NCBI RefSeq assembly: GCF_020035535.1
Contig: NZ_CP083351.1
Location: 62,001 to 126,000 of the forward strand
Origin: Ensifer adhaerens
GTDB lineage: Bacteria > Pseudomonadota > Alphaproteobacteria > Rhizobiales > Rhizobiaceae
DNA: 64,000 nucleotides
Direction of reading: 5' to 3'
Shown here one piece after another: positions 25,648 to 34,939 of this stretch (position 1 is the first letter of the stretch; the number at the start of each line of letters is the position of its first letter). The notes below the pieces were generated by a model, which did not search any database, was not told the DNA's origin, and worked only from the letters and a program-made list of their open reading frames with translations. The translations under genes were made by a program, and so were the position numbers.

Positions 25648-28600
25648 TTGGCCATCTACCATTGCAGCATGAAACCGATAGCTCGAAGCGGCGGCCGTAG
25701 CGCGGTTGCCGCCATCGCATATCGCACGGCGACAAAGATGCTGAACGAGCGCGACGGCATCGTGCATGACTTCACGAACAAGCGGGGCGTCGAGCATTCC
25801 GAAATTGTGCTTCCGGATGACGTCAATGGCGCCTGGGCGCTCGATCGTTCGACGCTCTGGAACGCGGTTGAGAAAGCCGAGAACCGCAAGGATGCACGTG
25901 TCGCCCGTGAGTTCGAAGTGGCGCTGCCGCATGAGATGAGTGCGCGCGATCGGCTGGCCCTGACGCGCGACTTTGCGCGTGACCTTGCCAACCGCTATGG
26001 CGCGGCTGCCGACTTCTCAATCCACCAGCCACAGGGCGAAAGCGACGTCCGGAATTTCCACGCGCATGTGGTGATGACGACGCGGGTGGTGACGGAAAGG
26101 GGCCTCGGTGAAAAGACGCTGATCGAGCGCGAGAACAAATGGCTGTTGAACCATGATCAGCCAACCTCGCACATGCAGCTGCGCGAGATCAGAGAACTGT
26201 GGGAGCACCAGACCAATCGCCATCTGGCGCGGCTCGGTCTGGACATTCGGGTCGATCACCGCTCGCATCTGGAGCGTGGTCTTGAGATCGAGCCGACCGA
26301 GCACATGGGTGTGCACGCCTCGCAGATGGATCGGCGCGGCCTGGATGTGTCGCGCGAGCGGATCGACCAGAAGGCGGCGCGCTCAAATGCCGAATTGATC
26401 CGCCGACAACCGGAGCAGGTGCTCGCGATCATCACCGGTGAAAAGAGCGTGTTTGATCGTCATGACGTCGCGCGGGCGCTGCACCGCTACATCGACGACC
26501 CGCAAGGGTTCCGCAATGCGTTTGCTTCGGTCATGGCGTCATCGGCGCTGGTGGAACTGAAGCCCGAAACCGAGACAGAGCTTGCCCGTTATTCGACGCG
26601 CGAGATGGTAGAGATCGAGCACACGATGGCCGCGGGCGCGGAGCGCATGAGCCAGTTGACGAGACACCCGGTCCATCGCCGCCATGTCGAGCGGGCGCTG
26701 AGTGTTCAGAACGATGCCATTCGGGCGAGAGCCGCCGCGTCCAGTTCGAACACGTCTGCGCTGCCGGGGGAGGGGCGGGCGTCGGATCGTACCGGGACGA
26801 TGGGCCATGTGGGCCTGAGCGACGAGCAGCGTCTGGCCGTTCTTCACATCACAGGCTCTGAGCAGATAGCCGCGGTGGTCGGCTTTGCCGGAGCAGGCAA
26901 GTCGACGATGTTGGCTGCCGCGCGCGAGGCCTGGGCGGCCCAAGGCTATCGCGTGCATGGCGCCGCTCTTGCCGGCAAAGCGGCCGAGGGCCTGGAGGAG
27001 TCTTCCGGCATTGCGGCGCGCACGCTCGCATCGTGGGAATACGGCTGGCAGAACGGAAAGGGACAGCTTTCGAACAACGACGTGCTTGTCATTGATGAAG
27101 CCGGCATGATCGGAAGTCGTCAGCTTGCACGCTTCGTCGCCCAAGCGGAGGTCTCCGGCGCCAAGCTGGTTCTTGTCGGGGATCATGAACAGCTGCAGGC
27201 GATCGGCGCCGGCTCGCCATTCCGGGCGATCGTCGAAGAGGTCGGTGCGGTCGAGCTCTCGGAAATCCGCAGGCAAAAGGAAGTGTGGCAACGCGATGCG
27301 TCGGTCGCCTTTGCCACTCATCGCACGGGCCAGGGGCTGTCGCTTTATGCCGAGCGCGGCGCTGTCCAGCTTCTGGAAGATCGGGGTGAGGCGAGAGCGG
27401 CACTGGTGCGCGACTACCTGGCGGACGGCGAAGCCAGGCCCTCCGGATCACGTATTGCACTCGCGCATCGCCGGATCGACGTCAGAGCGATCAATGCCGA
27501 TATTCGTGCCGGGCTGCAGGAGCGTGGATCGTTGGCGAAGGGCGGCAAAGAGCATGATCTGCTTGGACGGGAAGTCGCCTATCGGACGAATGACGGTGAG
27601 CGGTCGTTCGCGCGCGGCGATCGCATCGTACTTCTCGAAAACAACCGCGATCTCGGTGTGAAGAACGGCATGCTCGGGACCGTGATCGCCGTCGAGCCGG
27701 ACGCACTACATTTACGTCTCGACGGCGGAACCCGCGGGAGCAACAGCGCCCGTGCGATCTCCATACCGGTCAACAGTTACAAAAGCTTTGACCACGGCTA
27801 CGCCACGACGATCCACAAGTCTCAGGGATCGACGGTCGATCGGGCCTTTGTCATGGCGTCGAGGACCATGGATCGTCATCTGACCTACGTCGCAATGACC
27901 CGCCATCGCGATGAGGTTCGGCTCTACGCTGGAGCCGACGAGCTCAAAGACATGAAGACGCTGAGCCTCAGCATGGGACGCTCAGGCGCGAAGGAAACGA
28001 CGCTCGACTACACCGGCGCCTTCGCCGAGCGGCGAGGGTTGGCCGAGCGGCTTGGCGTCAGCAGTGAGATCCAGATTGCCACGGTTCAAGCTCTCACCTC
28101 GTCGGCAAGTTCGCCGAAGGCGGCCGACGAGCGAGAGCGCCGGAGTGAGGTGGCCGCGCCGTCCTCTGGCCTTTCAGGCGTGGAACGTCAAACGGTCCAG
28201 CCGCTTGTTCCGGCAATCACGTCCTACGCGCGCAGCGTCGACGAGATAGCCCGCGAAAAAGCCAAACCAGATTTCGACCGAGCAATGGAGACCGTGCGAT
28301 CGCTCGGGCGAAACGTCTTTGCCGATCCGGAGGGCGCCGCTGCCAAGATTGCCGTCGCGATCGTCGACAAAGGTGTCGACGGAGAGGCTCTTGCAAAAAC
28401 TGTGGCGGAGCGTCCGGAGCAGTTCGGCGAGCTGCGGGGTAGGGCGGGGCTGCTTGGTGAGAACAAGGACCGCAAGGCAGCCCGTCAGTTTGCGCGCGCG
28501 CTCGGCAATCTCGTTGAAGCAGCGGCCGAGACCTGGACGCGGCGTTTGAAGGCGGAGCGTGATGCTGAGACCTGGCAGCGCGAAAATAAAGACGTCGTCG

Positions 28601-28944
28601 AAGTCCCGGGGCTTACAGAGCGCAGCGAGAGCATTCTGAAGCAACTCGATCAACTGCCCCAAGCTCAGAAGGCGCAGTTCGTGGAAGAACTCGCGCGTAA
28701 TCCTGAGGGACGGCAAGCGCTCGATCAGGCCAAGAAGATTGCACATACTCTCGAACAGCGCTTTGGCAGTTCAGACCCGCGCACGTTCAAGAAAGGGCTG
28801 GAGCGGCTTGGCTTGGCTGACACGACGAAGATCGAGCGCATCACTGACGTCGCCCGAGTTGTCGATAGGGCGCATCGAGCGGAGCTAAGTCGAAAGTGCG
28901 AACTCACGCGGGGTTTGAAGAAAGGGCTGGGTTTGGGAATGTAG
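25648..28944 (+). CDS. traA: Ti-type conjugative relaxase TraA (MOBQ relaxase-helicase)
   Basis: A 1098-aa protein starting at TTG 25648 (GGAGAG upstream; AIYHCSMKPIARSGGRSAVA is the canonical N-terminus). Residues 1-250 form the MobA/MobL relaxase: AYRTATKML, DFSIHQPQGESDVRNFHAHV with the metal-binding FHAHV, and MTTRVV. A C-terminal RecD-like helicase follows: GFAGAGKSTML (Walker A), VIDEAGMIGSRQLARFV (Walker B), VLVGDHEQLQAIGAGSPF, YATTIHKSQGSTVDRAFV and LTYVAMTRHRDEVRLY. The last 250 residues are charged coiled coil. It nicks oriT, binds the 5' end and unwinds. The frame stays open upstream to 25399, but that part is not family-like. Confidence 0.95.
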   Translation: MAIYHCSMKPIARSGGRSAVAAIAYRTATKMLNERDGIVHDFTNKRGVEHSEIVLPDDVNGAWALDRSTLWNAVEKAENRKDARVAREFEVALPHEMSARDRLALTRDFARDLANRYGAAADFSIHQPQGESDVRNFHAHVVMTTRVVTERGLGEKTLIERENKWLLNHDQPTSHMQLREIRELWEHQTNRHLARLGLDIRVDHRSHLERGLEIEPTEHMGVHASQMDRRGLDVSRERIDQKAARSNAELIRRQPEQVLAIITGEKSVFDRHDVARALHRYIDDPQGFRNAFASVMASSALVELKPETETELARYSTREMVEIEHTMAAGAERMSQLTRHPVHRRHVERALSVQNDAIRARAAASSSNTSALPGEGRASDRTGTMGHVGLSDEQRLAVLHITGSEQIAAVVGFAGAGKSTMLAAAREAWAAQGYRVHGAALAGKAAEGLEESSGIAARTLASWEYGWQNGKGQLSNNDVLVIDEAGMIGSRQLARFVAQAEVSGAKLVLVGDHEQLQAIGAGSPFRAIVEEVGAVELSEIRRQKEVWQRDASVAFATHRTGQGLSLYAERGAVQLLEDRGEARAALVRDYLADGEARPSGSRIALAHRRIDVRAINADIRAGLQERGSLAKGGKEHDLLGREVAYRTNDGERSFARGDRIVLLENNRDLGVKNGMLGTVIAVEPDALHLRLDGGTRGSNSARAISIPVNSYKSFDHGYATTIHKSQGSTVDRAFVMASRTMDRHLTYVAMTRHRDEVRLYAGADELKDMKTLSLSMGRSGAKETTLDYTGAFAERRGLAERLGVSSEIQIATVQALTSSASSPKAADERERRSEVAAPSSGLSGVERQTVQPLVPAITSYARSVDEIAREKAKPDFDRAMETVRSLGRNVFADPEGAAAKIAVAIVDKGVDGEALAKTVAERPEQFGELRGRAGLLGENKDRKAARQFARALGNLVEAAAETWTRRLKAERDAETWQRENKDVVEVPGLTERSESILKQLDQLPQAQKAQFVEELARNPEGRQALDQAKKIAHTLEQRFGSSDPRTFKKGLERLGLADTTKIERITDVARVVDRAHRAELSRKCELTRGLKKGLGLGM

Positions 28945-29061
28945 CGTGGGGCAATGATTTCATTGCGCGATATGCGACGGTCCGGTTTGGAAACAGGATA
29001 TCAAGCCCGCGACGTCGCTCGGGTGTGGCGGCATCGGGGCCATCAATTCAGGCCTGATCGT

Positions 29062-29136
29062 TCACCCGAGACCGAAGAACGCCAGCACTGCACCAATCAC
29101 TACGATTAAACCGACGAGATAGATAATTCCGTTCAT
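29062..29136 (-). CDS. 24-aa single-TM small membrane protein
   Basis: MNGIIYLVGLIVVIGAVLAF then FGLG: one transmembrane helix with a short tail. GGAGG lies 7 bases before the ATG at 29136. Very small proteins of this exact type (MNxIxYxVGLxVxxxAVLxFFG) are widespread in rhizobia and unannotated in many genomes. A longer upstream frame to 29307 is open but lacks a start with a ribosome site. Confidence 0.6.
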   Translation of the reverse strand: MNGIIYLVGLIVVIGAVLAFFGLG

Positions 29137-29480
29137 TTTCAAACCTCCGTTGCTCGGGGATGAAACGGCCTGCCTGTATCTAAAGTTCCATATCAATCGT
29201 GAACCGACCGGCGCCTGCGCCGGCGAGAGGAGAGCTAGTTTGCCAAATATCATGACCAAAGAAGGCATCAACATCAACTGTGAGAACGCTGAGAAAGGGC
29301 CTGACAAAATTCCTTCTGTCGGCGGGCGGCGAGAAGATCTGCGAAAGCCTATTCCGACGTGGATGCGAACTTCATCACCGGATCACATGCACTCAAACGC
29401 ACGAGGCCACGCAGGGGATTGCGGGGCCTCATCCGTGGAAAGTCGTCAAACCATACATCCGGATACGGGCGCTTCCTGGA

Positions 29481-29765
29481 TTATCTGTCCGGTAAAGCAG
29501 GCTCAGCCGCCGCAATCGCCTCCTGATAGGCCGTGGTGCGGTTGTCGATGAAGATGTCCATGCAGAACGCCATTGCGGCAAAGGCCATCAGCGGCAGGGC
29601 AAGTCCGATGGACCAGTCGCGGCGGACAGCGAAGAGCAGGACGAAAGCCGCGACCATCAGCGTGCCGTAGAAGGCGTAGTAGCCGTAGGAGCCGCGCAGG
29701 ATGCTGTTGATCCGCTCGGCCTCGGATTGCAGTATCAGCGATGGATTGGCTGCATTGGTCAACAA
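29481..29765 (-). pseudogene. Membrane protein fragment with unclear start
   Basis: The frame contains SEAERINSILRGSYGYYAFYG and a transmembrane pair (TLMVAAFVLLFAVRRDW, IGLALPLMAFAAMAFCMDIF), ending ...NRTTAYQEAIAAAEPALPDR. The N-terminus runs into sequence that on the other strand is a broken SDR gene starting near 29746, so its own 5' end was probably replaced at a junction. No family assigned. Confidence 0.4.
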
Positions 29766-30331
29766 TGCAGGCTTCGGACTTTATGGGTCGGCCGAAGACG
29801 TGCCTCTCAGCGAGGCGCGCTATCAGTTCGACGTGAACCTGTTCGGCGCCGCCGCGCTGATCCAGGATCTGGTGCCATACATGCGTGAGAAGCGCGCTGG
29901 CAAGATCATCAACATCACCTCGATGGGCGGCAAAATCTACCCCCGCTGGGTGCCCTGGTATCACGCTTCGAAACACGCGCTGGAAGACCTGTCGGACTGC
30001 CTTCGTCTGGAACTGCAACAATTTGGCATCGACGTCGTGATCGTTGAGCCCGGCATCATCTAGACCGCATTCGGCAACGTGGTCGAAGGTCCTAATGAAG
30101 TTCTCGGGCAATACCGCCTATGGTCCCATGGCGAAGAACGTCGCCAAGGCCACCGCCGACAGCTACAAGGACGGCGGCGGCTCGTCTCCGCAGGTCATCG
30201 CGGACGTGGTTTCCAAGGCCGTGAAGGCCAGCAAGCCCAAAACCCGCTATGCCGCCGGCAAATTCGCCAACATGATGATCAATACCCGCAAATGGCTGGG
30301 CGATCGCGTGTTCGACCGCATGGTTCTATAG
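29746..30331 (+). pseudogene. SDR-family dehydrogenase, 5'-truncated, with in-frame stop and frameshift
   Basis: Starting near 29746 the frame reads ALVNNAGFGLYGSAEDVPLS, NLFGAAALIQDLVPYMREKR, ITSMGG, YHASKHALEDLSDCLRLELQ and VIVEPGII, the central SDR core with the NNAG motif and YxxxK catalytic pair. TAG at 30061-30063 replaces the residue before TAFGN; the gene then continues and shifts frame to KFSGNTAYGPMAKNVAKATA ending at 30331. The Rossmann GxxxGxG N-terminus is gone. Three defects make it a clear pseudogene. Confidence 0.75.
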
Positions 30332-30554
30332 ACCGTACGCTGATCGTTGGGAGGCGATAGAGCCTTGGGGCGATGCGAGAGAGTACTCGTGCCGAGCTCT
30401 TCTCGCCATCCTTGCGGAGCGGGGAGCTTGATTCGACCTCGCGCTGAATATTTCTGATTTCCGCTTCAGGCCGCTGAGCGACTTCTAGCTCTGGTGTCCA
30501 CCCGCTACAGTCCTTAGCAGCTGATCGCGAATGGCAGAAAACTGCGTGATTACT

Positions 30555-30812
30555 TCACTCGCCACGCGCGCGATCGCGTTCGACAATATCAGCAATGGAA
30601 TTCTTGCTGATCGCCAGATCGCCGCTATTCAGCGGTAGCTTCGGCCCTCCGCGATAACCGCCAGTACCTTCGGTGCGAGCTTGTCCTACTTCGGCCGCCG
30701 ACCAGTTTGCCGTCCGAAGCTTTCTTCCGCGCGCCTTGGGAGCGGCAAGGCCTGATTTCACGCGTTCGCTGATGAGATCACGCCCGGAAGCGGACTCGGA
30801 GCGTCACACTGA
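30555..30812 (-). pseudogene. Serine recombinase (resolvase/invertase) remnant
   Basis: The minus frame reads GRDLISERVKSGLAAPKARG then RKLRTANWSAAEVGQARTEG. LISERxKAxLAAAKARGxKL is the helix following the catalytic domain of serine recombinases. Catalytic Ser region is absent, a TGA precedes at about 30813, and downstream sequence loses family similarity. A relic of a transposon or invertase. Confidence 0.5.
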
Positions 30813-31027
30813 AGGCGGAGGGGTAGAAAAGCTCCGGCTTAGGGCCTGCTACGGCGGCTCGTACTTGTCCATCGGCGGACTTACAATCTGGATTTGCGAG
30901 TGTCCTGATCTCCATCACAGCTCCTTTGGGCGCGGCGGAGTCAACATTGGCTTGGGACGGTGGCAGTGAAAATCATCGTTGAATCCCGAAGCACTGGTAA
31001 TAATATCTAATAAAATCAATAACTTAA

Positions 31028-31044
31028 GCGAATAATGTATCGTC
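31028..31044 (+). repeat. Recurrent ATAATGTATCG motif, copy A
   Basis: GCGAATAATGTATCGTC; one of five plus-strand copies (others at 48277, 50498, 52526 and about 61061). The weakest copy. Confidence 0.4.
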
Positions 31045-31087
31045 TGAAAGGCACATCGCGGGGCGCCACTTTTCAAGCGATCGCGTT

Positions 31088-31918
31088 CTATTCATCTCGC
31101 GCGACATTGCTCAAGGGCGAAGCGCCGCCATTGGAGAATCCCCTGTAGCGTAAGTGGCTGCGGTTCAGATGCGCCCGCATCGCTTCGCGGGCCTGGTCGG
31201 AATTGCCGGTGCTGATCGCTTCGCAGATCGCCCTGTGCTCCCGTACAGTATTCTGTACATAATCGGGTGTGATGAGCGCCGGGTTCAACTGTTTCGAGAA
31301 AGCCGGCTGCGGCAGGATCTGGAGGCTCATCAAGCTGAAGAACTCTATGAAGGCGCCGTTATTCGTCGCTTCCGCGATCGATCGATGGAAGACGAAATCC
31401 AGGTGGTCGAGGGCGGCCTCGTCGTCGAGCGAGGCTTCGAACTGGCGTGCAGCGTCCCAGATGTTCGATTCCTGCGCCCATGAACGCCGAGCCGCTGCGA
31501 GTCCGGCGGCGTGCACCTCGAAAGCCATCCGAAGTTCAAGGAGGTCCATGAATGAGGTCTTCAGACGCTGCAAGGGCGCCAGAACGAGCTCCGGATCGTA
31601 GCTGTACGGGTCTTCCGGCTTCGGTTTGTCGTGAACGAACACGCCGACGCCGTGACGTGCCTCAACAACTCCCTCCGATCGTAACGCGGAGACGGCCTCC
31701 CTGATTACCGTGCGGCTGACGCCAAACTGCTGCGCCAGCTCGTTCAGCGATCCAAGTTTGTGCCCCTTCTCCAGTTGATTGTCGACAATGTGGGCCTTGA
31801 GGGCCTGTATCGTCCGGCTTGCCAAAGTGCTCAAGATGCCATCCGTTTTCTCGGTTCGCGCGCGTGAGCGGCGTACGTCAACTGATAGGGATTTGTTGTG
31901 CTTTTGACAAGGTAGCAT
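31088..31918 (-). CDS. FadR-type GntR transcriptional regulator of the import/catabolic operon
   Basis: A 276-aa regulator: residues 25-95 are a winged helix of the GntR family (LASRTIQALKAHIVDNQLEK, NELAQQFGVSRTVIREAVSA, LRSEGVVEARHGVGVFV), followed by an FCD effector domain (DLLELRMAFEVHAAGLAAAR, LDHLDFVFHRSIAEATNN, HRAICEAISTGNSDQAREAM) with the metal-binding Asp/His pattern of that fold. It is divergent from ridA and the ABC/hydantoinase operon, so it probably represses it and is released by a pathway intermediate. Start chosen at ATG 31918; upstream GTG 31975 is less likely. Confidence 0.85.
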   Translation of the reverse strand: MLPCQKHNKSLSVDVRRSRARTEKTDGILSTLASRTIQALKAHIVDNQLEKGHKLGSLNELAQQFGVSRTVIREAVSALRSEGVVEARHGVGVFVHDKPKPEDPYSYDPELVLAPLQRLKTSFMDLLELRMAFEVHAAGLAAARRSWAQESNIWDAARQFEASLDDEAALDHLDFVFHRSIAEATNNGAFIEFFSLMSLQILPQPAFSKQLNPALITPDYVQNTVREHRAICEAISTGNSDQAREAMRAHLNRSHLRYRGFSNGGASPLSNVARDE

Positions 31919-32143
31919 GACATCGCACGGTGATGCTATCTCAAGAGTGAATTTTCGCTTTTTTAGTGTGCGCACTCTCCGCTGCGTCTTGGAGATCGTG
32001 TCCGGTTTTCGAGTCTTTCCTTGCTAACGATCGAACTTTTTTTAAGGCTCTGGCAGTTTCTGTAGGCCACGCAGAGATTTTCGTCTCAATTAATTTATTG
32101 AAATGGCATCATAAAACGCTCTGATGCGCTTTGCGAAACGAAG

Positions 32144-32194
32144 AGATAGTACCTCACACTTTCTTATTGACATGAGATACTATTTCAATAATCT
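32144..32194 (+). promoter_or_regulatory. Operon promoter with overlapping GntR-type operator
   Basis: A -35 box TTGACA (32167-32172), 16-bp spacer and TAATCT (32189-32194) lie about 115 bp before ridA. A 13-bp imperfect inverted repeat (AGATAGTACCTCA at 32144-32156 and TGAGATACTATTT at 32173-32185, 11 of 13 paired, 16-bp spacing) overlaps the promoter, as expected for a repressor site. The regulator is probably the divergent GntR protein. Confidence 0.5.
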
Positions 32195-32307
32195 ATTGGT
32201 TAGAAAAAGCGAGCCAACGGCACGATCCCCAGGCGAACGTGGCGAATAGCTCCGGGAACAGAAACTGCGCCAGCCGGCGCACACACAAAATCAGGTGGAA
32301 AACCGCT

Positions 32308-32781
32308 ATGGGTGACGTCTCCGCACGCCTCTCCGAGCTCGGCATCGTGTTGCCTTCGATTGCTTCGCCCTCGGGCAACTACATTCCATATCGGTTTGTC
32401 GGGAGCCTCCTCTTTGTTTCCGGGCAGATCCCTCGGATCGACGGCGTGGAGCATTTTGTCGGGGTCGTTGGGCAGGATATCTCCCTTGAGGAGGGCTATA
32501 AGGCGGCTCGGCTTTGCGCCTTGAACATTCTTGCCCGTGTCAACGACGCGCTCGACGGGGATCTCGACCGGGTAGTGGCCTGCGTTCAGGTCCGTGGCTT
32601 CGTCAACGCACCGGCGGATTTCAAAGGTCACCCCGCGATCGTCGATGGCGCGTCGGATCTTCTCGTCGAAATTCTGGGCGAAAAGGGGCGTCATGTGCGC
32701 ACGGCACTGGGGGCCGGATCGCTTCCACGCGGATCGTCCGTCGAAGTGGATGCCGTGTTTGAAGTCGCAGCGAAATCCTGA
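32308..32781 (+). CDS. RidA family imine/enamine deaminase
   Basis: A 157-aa protein of the RidA/YjgF group (YjgH-like subgroup): PSIASPSGNYIPYRFVGSLL, FVSGQIPRIDG, YKAARLCALNILARVNDALD and LPRGSSVEVDAVFEVAA. RidA deaminates reactive enamine/imine intermediates made by PLP enzymes; the operon contains an aminotransferase, consistent with a detoxifying or intermediate-hydrolysing role. The usual catalytic Arg position is hard to place here, and the subgroup may have a different substrate. First gene of the operon, 24 bp before the ATPase gene. Confidence 0.83.
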   Translation: MGDVSARLSELGIVLPSIASPSGNYIPYRFVGSLLFVSGQIPRIDGVEHFVGVVGQDISLEEGYKAARLCALNILARVNDALDGDLDRVVACVQVRGFVNAPADFKGHPAIVDGASDLLVEILGEKGRHVRTALGAGSLPRGSSVEVDAVFEVAAKS

Positions 32782-32805
32782 AGGTTACAGGAAAGGGAAT
32801 TGGCC

Positions 32806-33561
32806 ATGGGCGAGAATGCAAGCAACGAAAGAGCCATCGAGATGACGGGTGTCAACAAATGGTACGGGGCGCTGCAGGTACTTAAGGGCATCGAACTCAA
32901 CGTTGCGCGGGGCGAGCATATCGTCCTCTGCGGCCCGTCCGGGTCCGGGAAGTCCACGCTCATTCGCTGCATCAATCACCTTGAGGAAGTCCAGCAGGGC
33001 AGGATCGTCGTCAATGGCACTGCGCTCAACCAGAAGGGCGCGAACGCCGACCACATTCGCCGCGATGTCGGCATGGTTTTCCAGCAGTTCAACCTCTTCC
33101 CCCATATGACCGTTCTGGAAAACTGCATGCTTGCCCAGCGCCGTGTCCGAAAGGCGTCGGCGGCGGATGCCAAGGCGAAAGCCATGCGGCATCTGGAGCG
33201 CGTGCACATTGCCGAGCAGGCGCAGAAATACCCCGCTCAGCTTTCCGGCGGCCAGCAGCAGCGCGTGGCGATCGCCCGCGCGCTTTGCATGGATCCGAAG
33301 ATCATGCTGTTCGACGAACCGACATCGGCGCTCGATCCAGAAATGGTCAAAGAAGTGCTGGACACGATGATCTCACTTGCCGACGACGGGATCACGATGA
33401 TCTGCGTGACGCATGAAATGGGGTTCGCGCGCGCCGTCGCGCACCGTGTCATCTTCATGGATCGCGGCGAGATCATCGAGAGCGCCAAGCCGGACGTCTT
33501 CTTCAACAATCCGGGCCACGAACGCACCAAAGCGTTCCTCAGCCAGATCCTCAACCACTGA
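32806..33561 (+). CDS. Polar amino-acid ABC transporter ATPase
   Basis: A 251-aa ATPase of the PAAT (GlnQ/HisP-like) family. Walker A GPSGSGKS at residues 43-50, Q-loop at [10 protein letters not shown], signature LSGGQQQR, Walker [16 protein letters not shown], switch His in VTHEMGFA. It powers import with the two permeases directly downstream. ATG 32806 is taken as the start, with an AGGAAAGGG-type ribosome site; TTG 32800 is possible. Nine bp separate its stop from the first permease start, so co-translation is likely. Confidence 0.95.
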   Translation: MGENASNERAIEMTGVNKWYGALQVLKGIELNVARGEHIVLCGPSGSGKSTLIRCINHLEEVQQGRIVVNGTALNQKGANADHIRRDVGMVFQQFNLFPHMTVLENCMLAQRRVRKASAADAKAKAMRHLERVHIAEQAQKYPAQLSGGQQQRVAIARALCMDPKIMLFDEPTSALDPEMVKEVLDTMISLADDGITMICVTHEMGFARAVAHRVIFMDRGEIIESAKPDVFFNNPGHERTKAFLSQILNH

Positions 33562-33570
33562 GGGCGACCG

Positions 33571-34239
33571 ATGAACTACTCATTCGATTTCGCTCCGGTT
33601 TTTGCCGCATGGCCCATGCTTTTGGAGGGCGTGGTCGGCACGCTGAGAATGTCATCGCTCTCCATGGTCTTCGGCCTGAGCCTCGGCATCGTGTTCATGC
33701 TGATGCGCATGAGCAAAAGCAACGCTCTTCGGGCGCTGGCGATCGGTTACATCGAGCTGATCCGCAACACGCCGATCCTCGTGCAGGTCTTCTTCGTCTT
33801 CTTCGGCATGCCGGCCATCGGTATTCGGCTGAGTGGGGAACAAGCGGCGATCCTCGCCATGACGCTCAATTGCGCAGCCTATGCCGCGGAGATCGTGCGC
33901 GGCGGAGTACAGTCGATCCGTCCCGGGCAGATCGAGGCGGGCAGGGCGCTCGGCCTTCACACGGCAGACATCTACCGCTTCGTTGTGTTTCGTCCGGCGA
34001 TCCGGGCGGTCTACCCGGCGCTCTGCAGCCAGTTCATCCTGATGATGTTGAACTCCAGCCTGGTGTCTTCTGTCTCGGCGGAGGAATTGACCTACTTCGC
34101 CCAGACCCTGGATTCCCAGACCTTCCGCAGCTTCGAGATCTATCTCACGCTTGGCGTCATCTATCTCGTGCTGTCCCAGTTCTTCTCTGCCGCGCTTGGT
34201 GTGATCGGCAGGGTCTATTTCTCCTATCCGACGAAGTGA
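33571..34239 (+). CDS. ABC transporter permease 1 (His/Glu/Gln/Arg/opine family)
   Basis: A 222-aa inner-membrane protein with the binding-protein-dependent transport domain: helices near residues 20-40, 60-80 and 190-210, and the EAA loop ...GQIEAGRALGLHTADIYRFV contacting the ATPase. The N-terminal GTLRMSSLSMVFGLSLGIVF and IELIRNTPILVQVFFVFFG are family hallmarks. Works as a heterodimer with permease 2. Located 9 bp after the ATPase. Confidence 0.93.
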   Translation: MNYSFDFAPVFAAWPMLLEGVVGTLRMSSLSMVFGLSLGIVFMLMRMSKSNALRALAIGYIELIRNTPILVQVFFVFFGMPAIGIRLSGEQAAILAMTLNCAAYAAEIVRGGVQSIRPGQIEAGRALGLHTADIYRFVVFRPAIRAVYPALCSQFILMMLNSSLVSSVSAEELTYFAQTLDSQTFRSFEIYLTLGVIYLVLSQFFSAALGVIGRVYFSYPTK

Positions 34240-34249
34240 GGGCCTTGCG

Positions 34250-34900
34250 ATGATCCGTCAATTTGGCTGGGGAGAGTTCCTTTTTCTGCTCGAGGGCGCG
34301 CGCTGGACGGTGGTTCTGACGGTTCTCGCCTTCACTTTCGGCGGCGCACTCGGGCTGGCCGTAGCGCTCGGGCGCACGAGCAAGTGGAGGCCGCTGCGTA
34401 TCCTGATGGCGACCTACATCCAGATCTTCCAGGGCACGCCGCTGCTGGTGCAGTTGTTTTTCGTCTATTTCGGCCTGCCCCTTCTGGGTCTTAAGGTCGA
34501 TGTCTGGGCGGCGCTGACGATCGGGCTTTCACTGCATACCAGCGCGTTCCTCGGTGAGATCTGGCGTGGCAGCATCCAGGCGGTTCCCGATGGCCAGAGT
34601 GAGGCCGCCCGCGCTCTCGGAATCGGCTATGTGCACCGGATGGTGGACGTCGTCCTGCCGCAGGCGTTCCGCATCGGCCTGCCTGCGACAATCAGCTTCC
34701 TCGTGAATCTCATCAAGGGTACGGCGCTTGCTGCTCTGCTCGGACTGACGGAGCTCACACGTTCCGGCCAGTTGATGGCGAATATCACCTTTCAGCCGTT
34801 GCAGGTCTATGGCGCCGTCGCCCTCATCTACTTCTTCATATGTCTCCCGCTGACCTACAGCAGCGCATGGATCGAACGGCGGCTCAATGCCGCTCGATAA
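34250..34900 (+). CDS. ABC transporter permease 2 (His/Glu/Gln/Arg/opine family)
   Basis: A 216-aa permease with the same fold: WTVVLTVLAFTFGGALGLAV, YIQIFQGTPLLVQLFFVYFG, and the EAA loop GQSEAARALGIGYVHRMVDV. Paired with permease 1, ten bp upstream. The next gene begins 39 bp downstream. A heterodimeric permease pair is typical of amino-acid or opine importers. Confidence 0.93.
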   Translation: MIRQFGWGEFLFLLEGARWTVVLTVLAFTFGGALGLAVALGRTSKWRPLRILMATYIQIFQGTPLLVQLFFVYFGLPLLGLKVDVWAALTIGLSLHTSAFLGEIWRGSIQAVPDGQSEAARALGIGYVHRMVDVVLPQAFRIGLPATISFLVNLIKGTALAALLGLTELTRSGQLMANITFQPLQVYGAVALIYFFICLPLTYSSAWIERRLNAAR

Positions 34901-34939
34901 AACAAGAACGCATGACAAAAACCAACCAGAGGTGACCAC

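Larger units (their letters stand above)
30332..31087. other. Decayed region with a repeat copy
   Basis: Besides the recombinase remnant no gene is supported. A copy of the recurrent GxATAATGTATCG motif lies at about 31028-31044, followed by a GC-rich stretch leading to the GntR gene's 3' end. Confidence 0.4.

Noticed and set aside
29503..30111. A 202-codon minus-strand frame over the SDR pseudogene
   Set aside because: It is antisense to recognisable SDR core motifs and has no family similarity itself.
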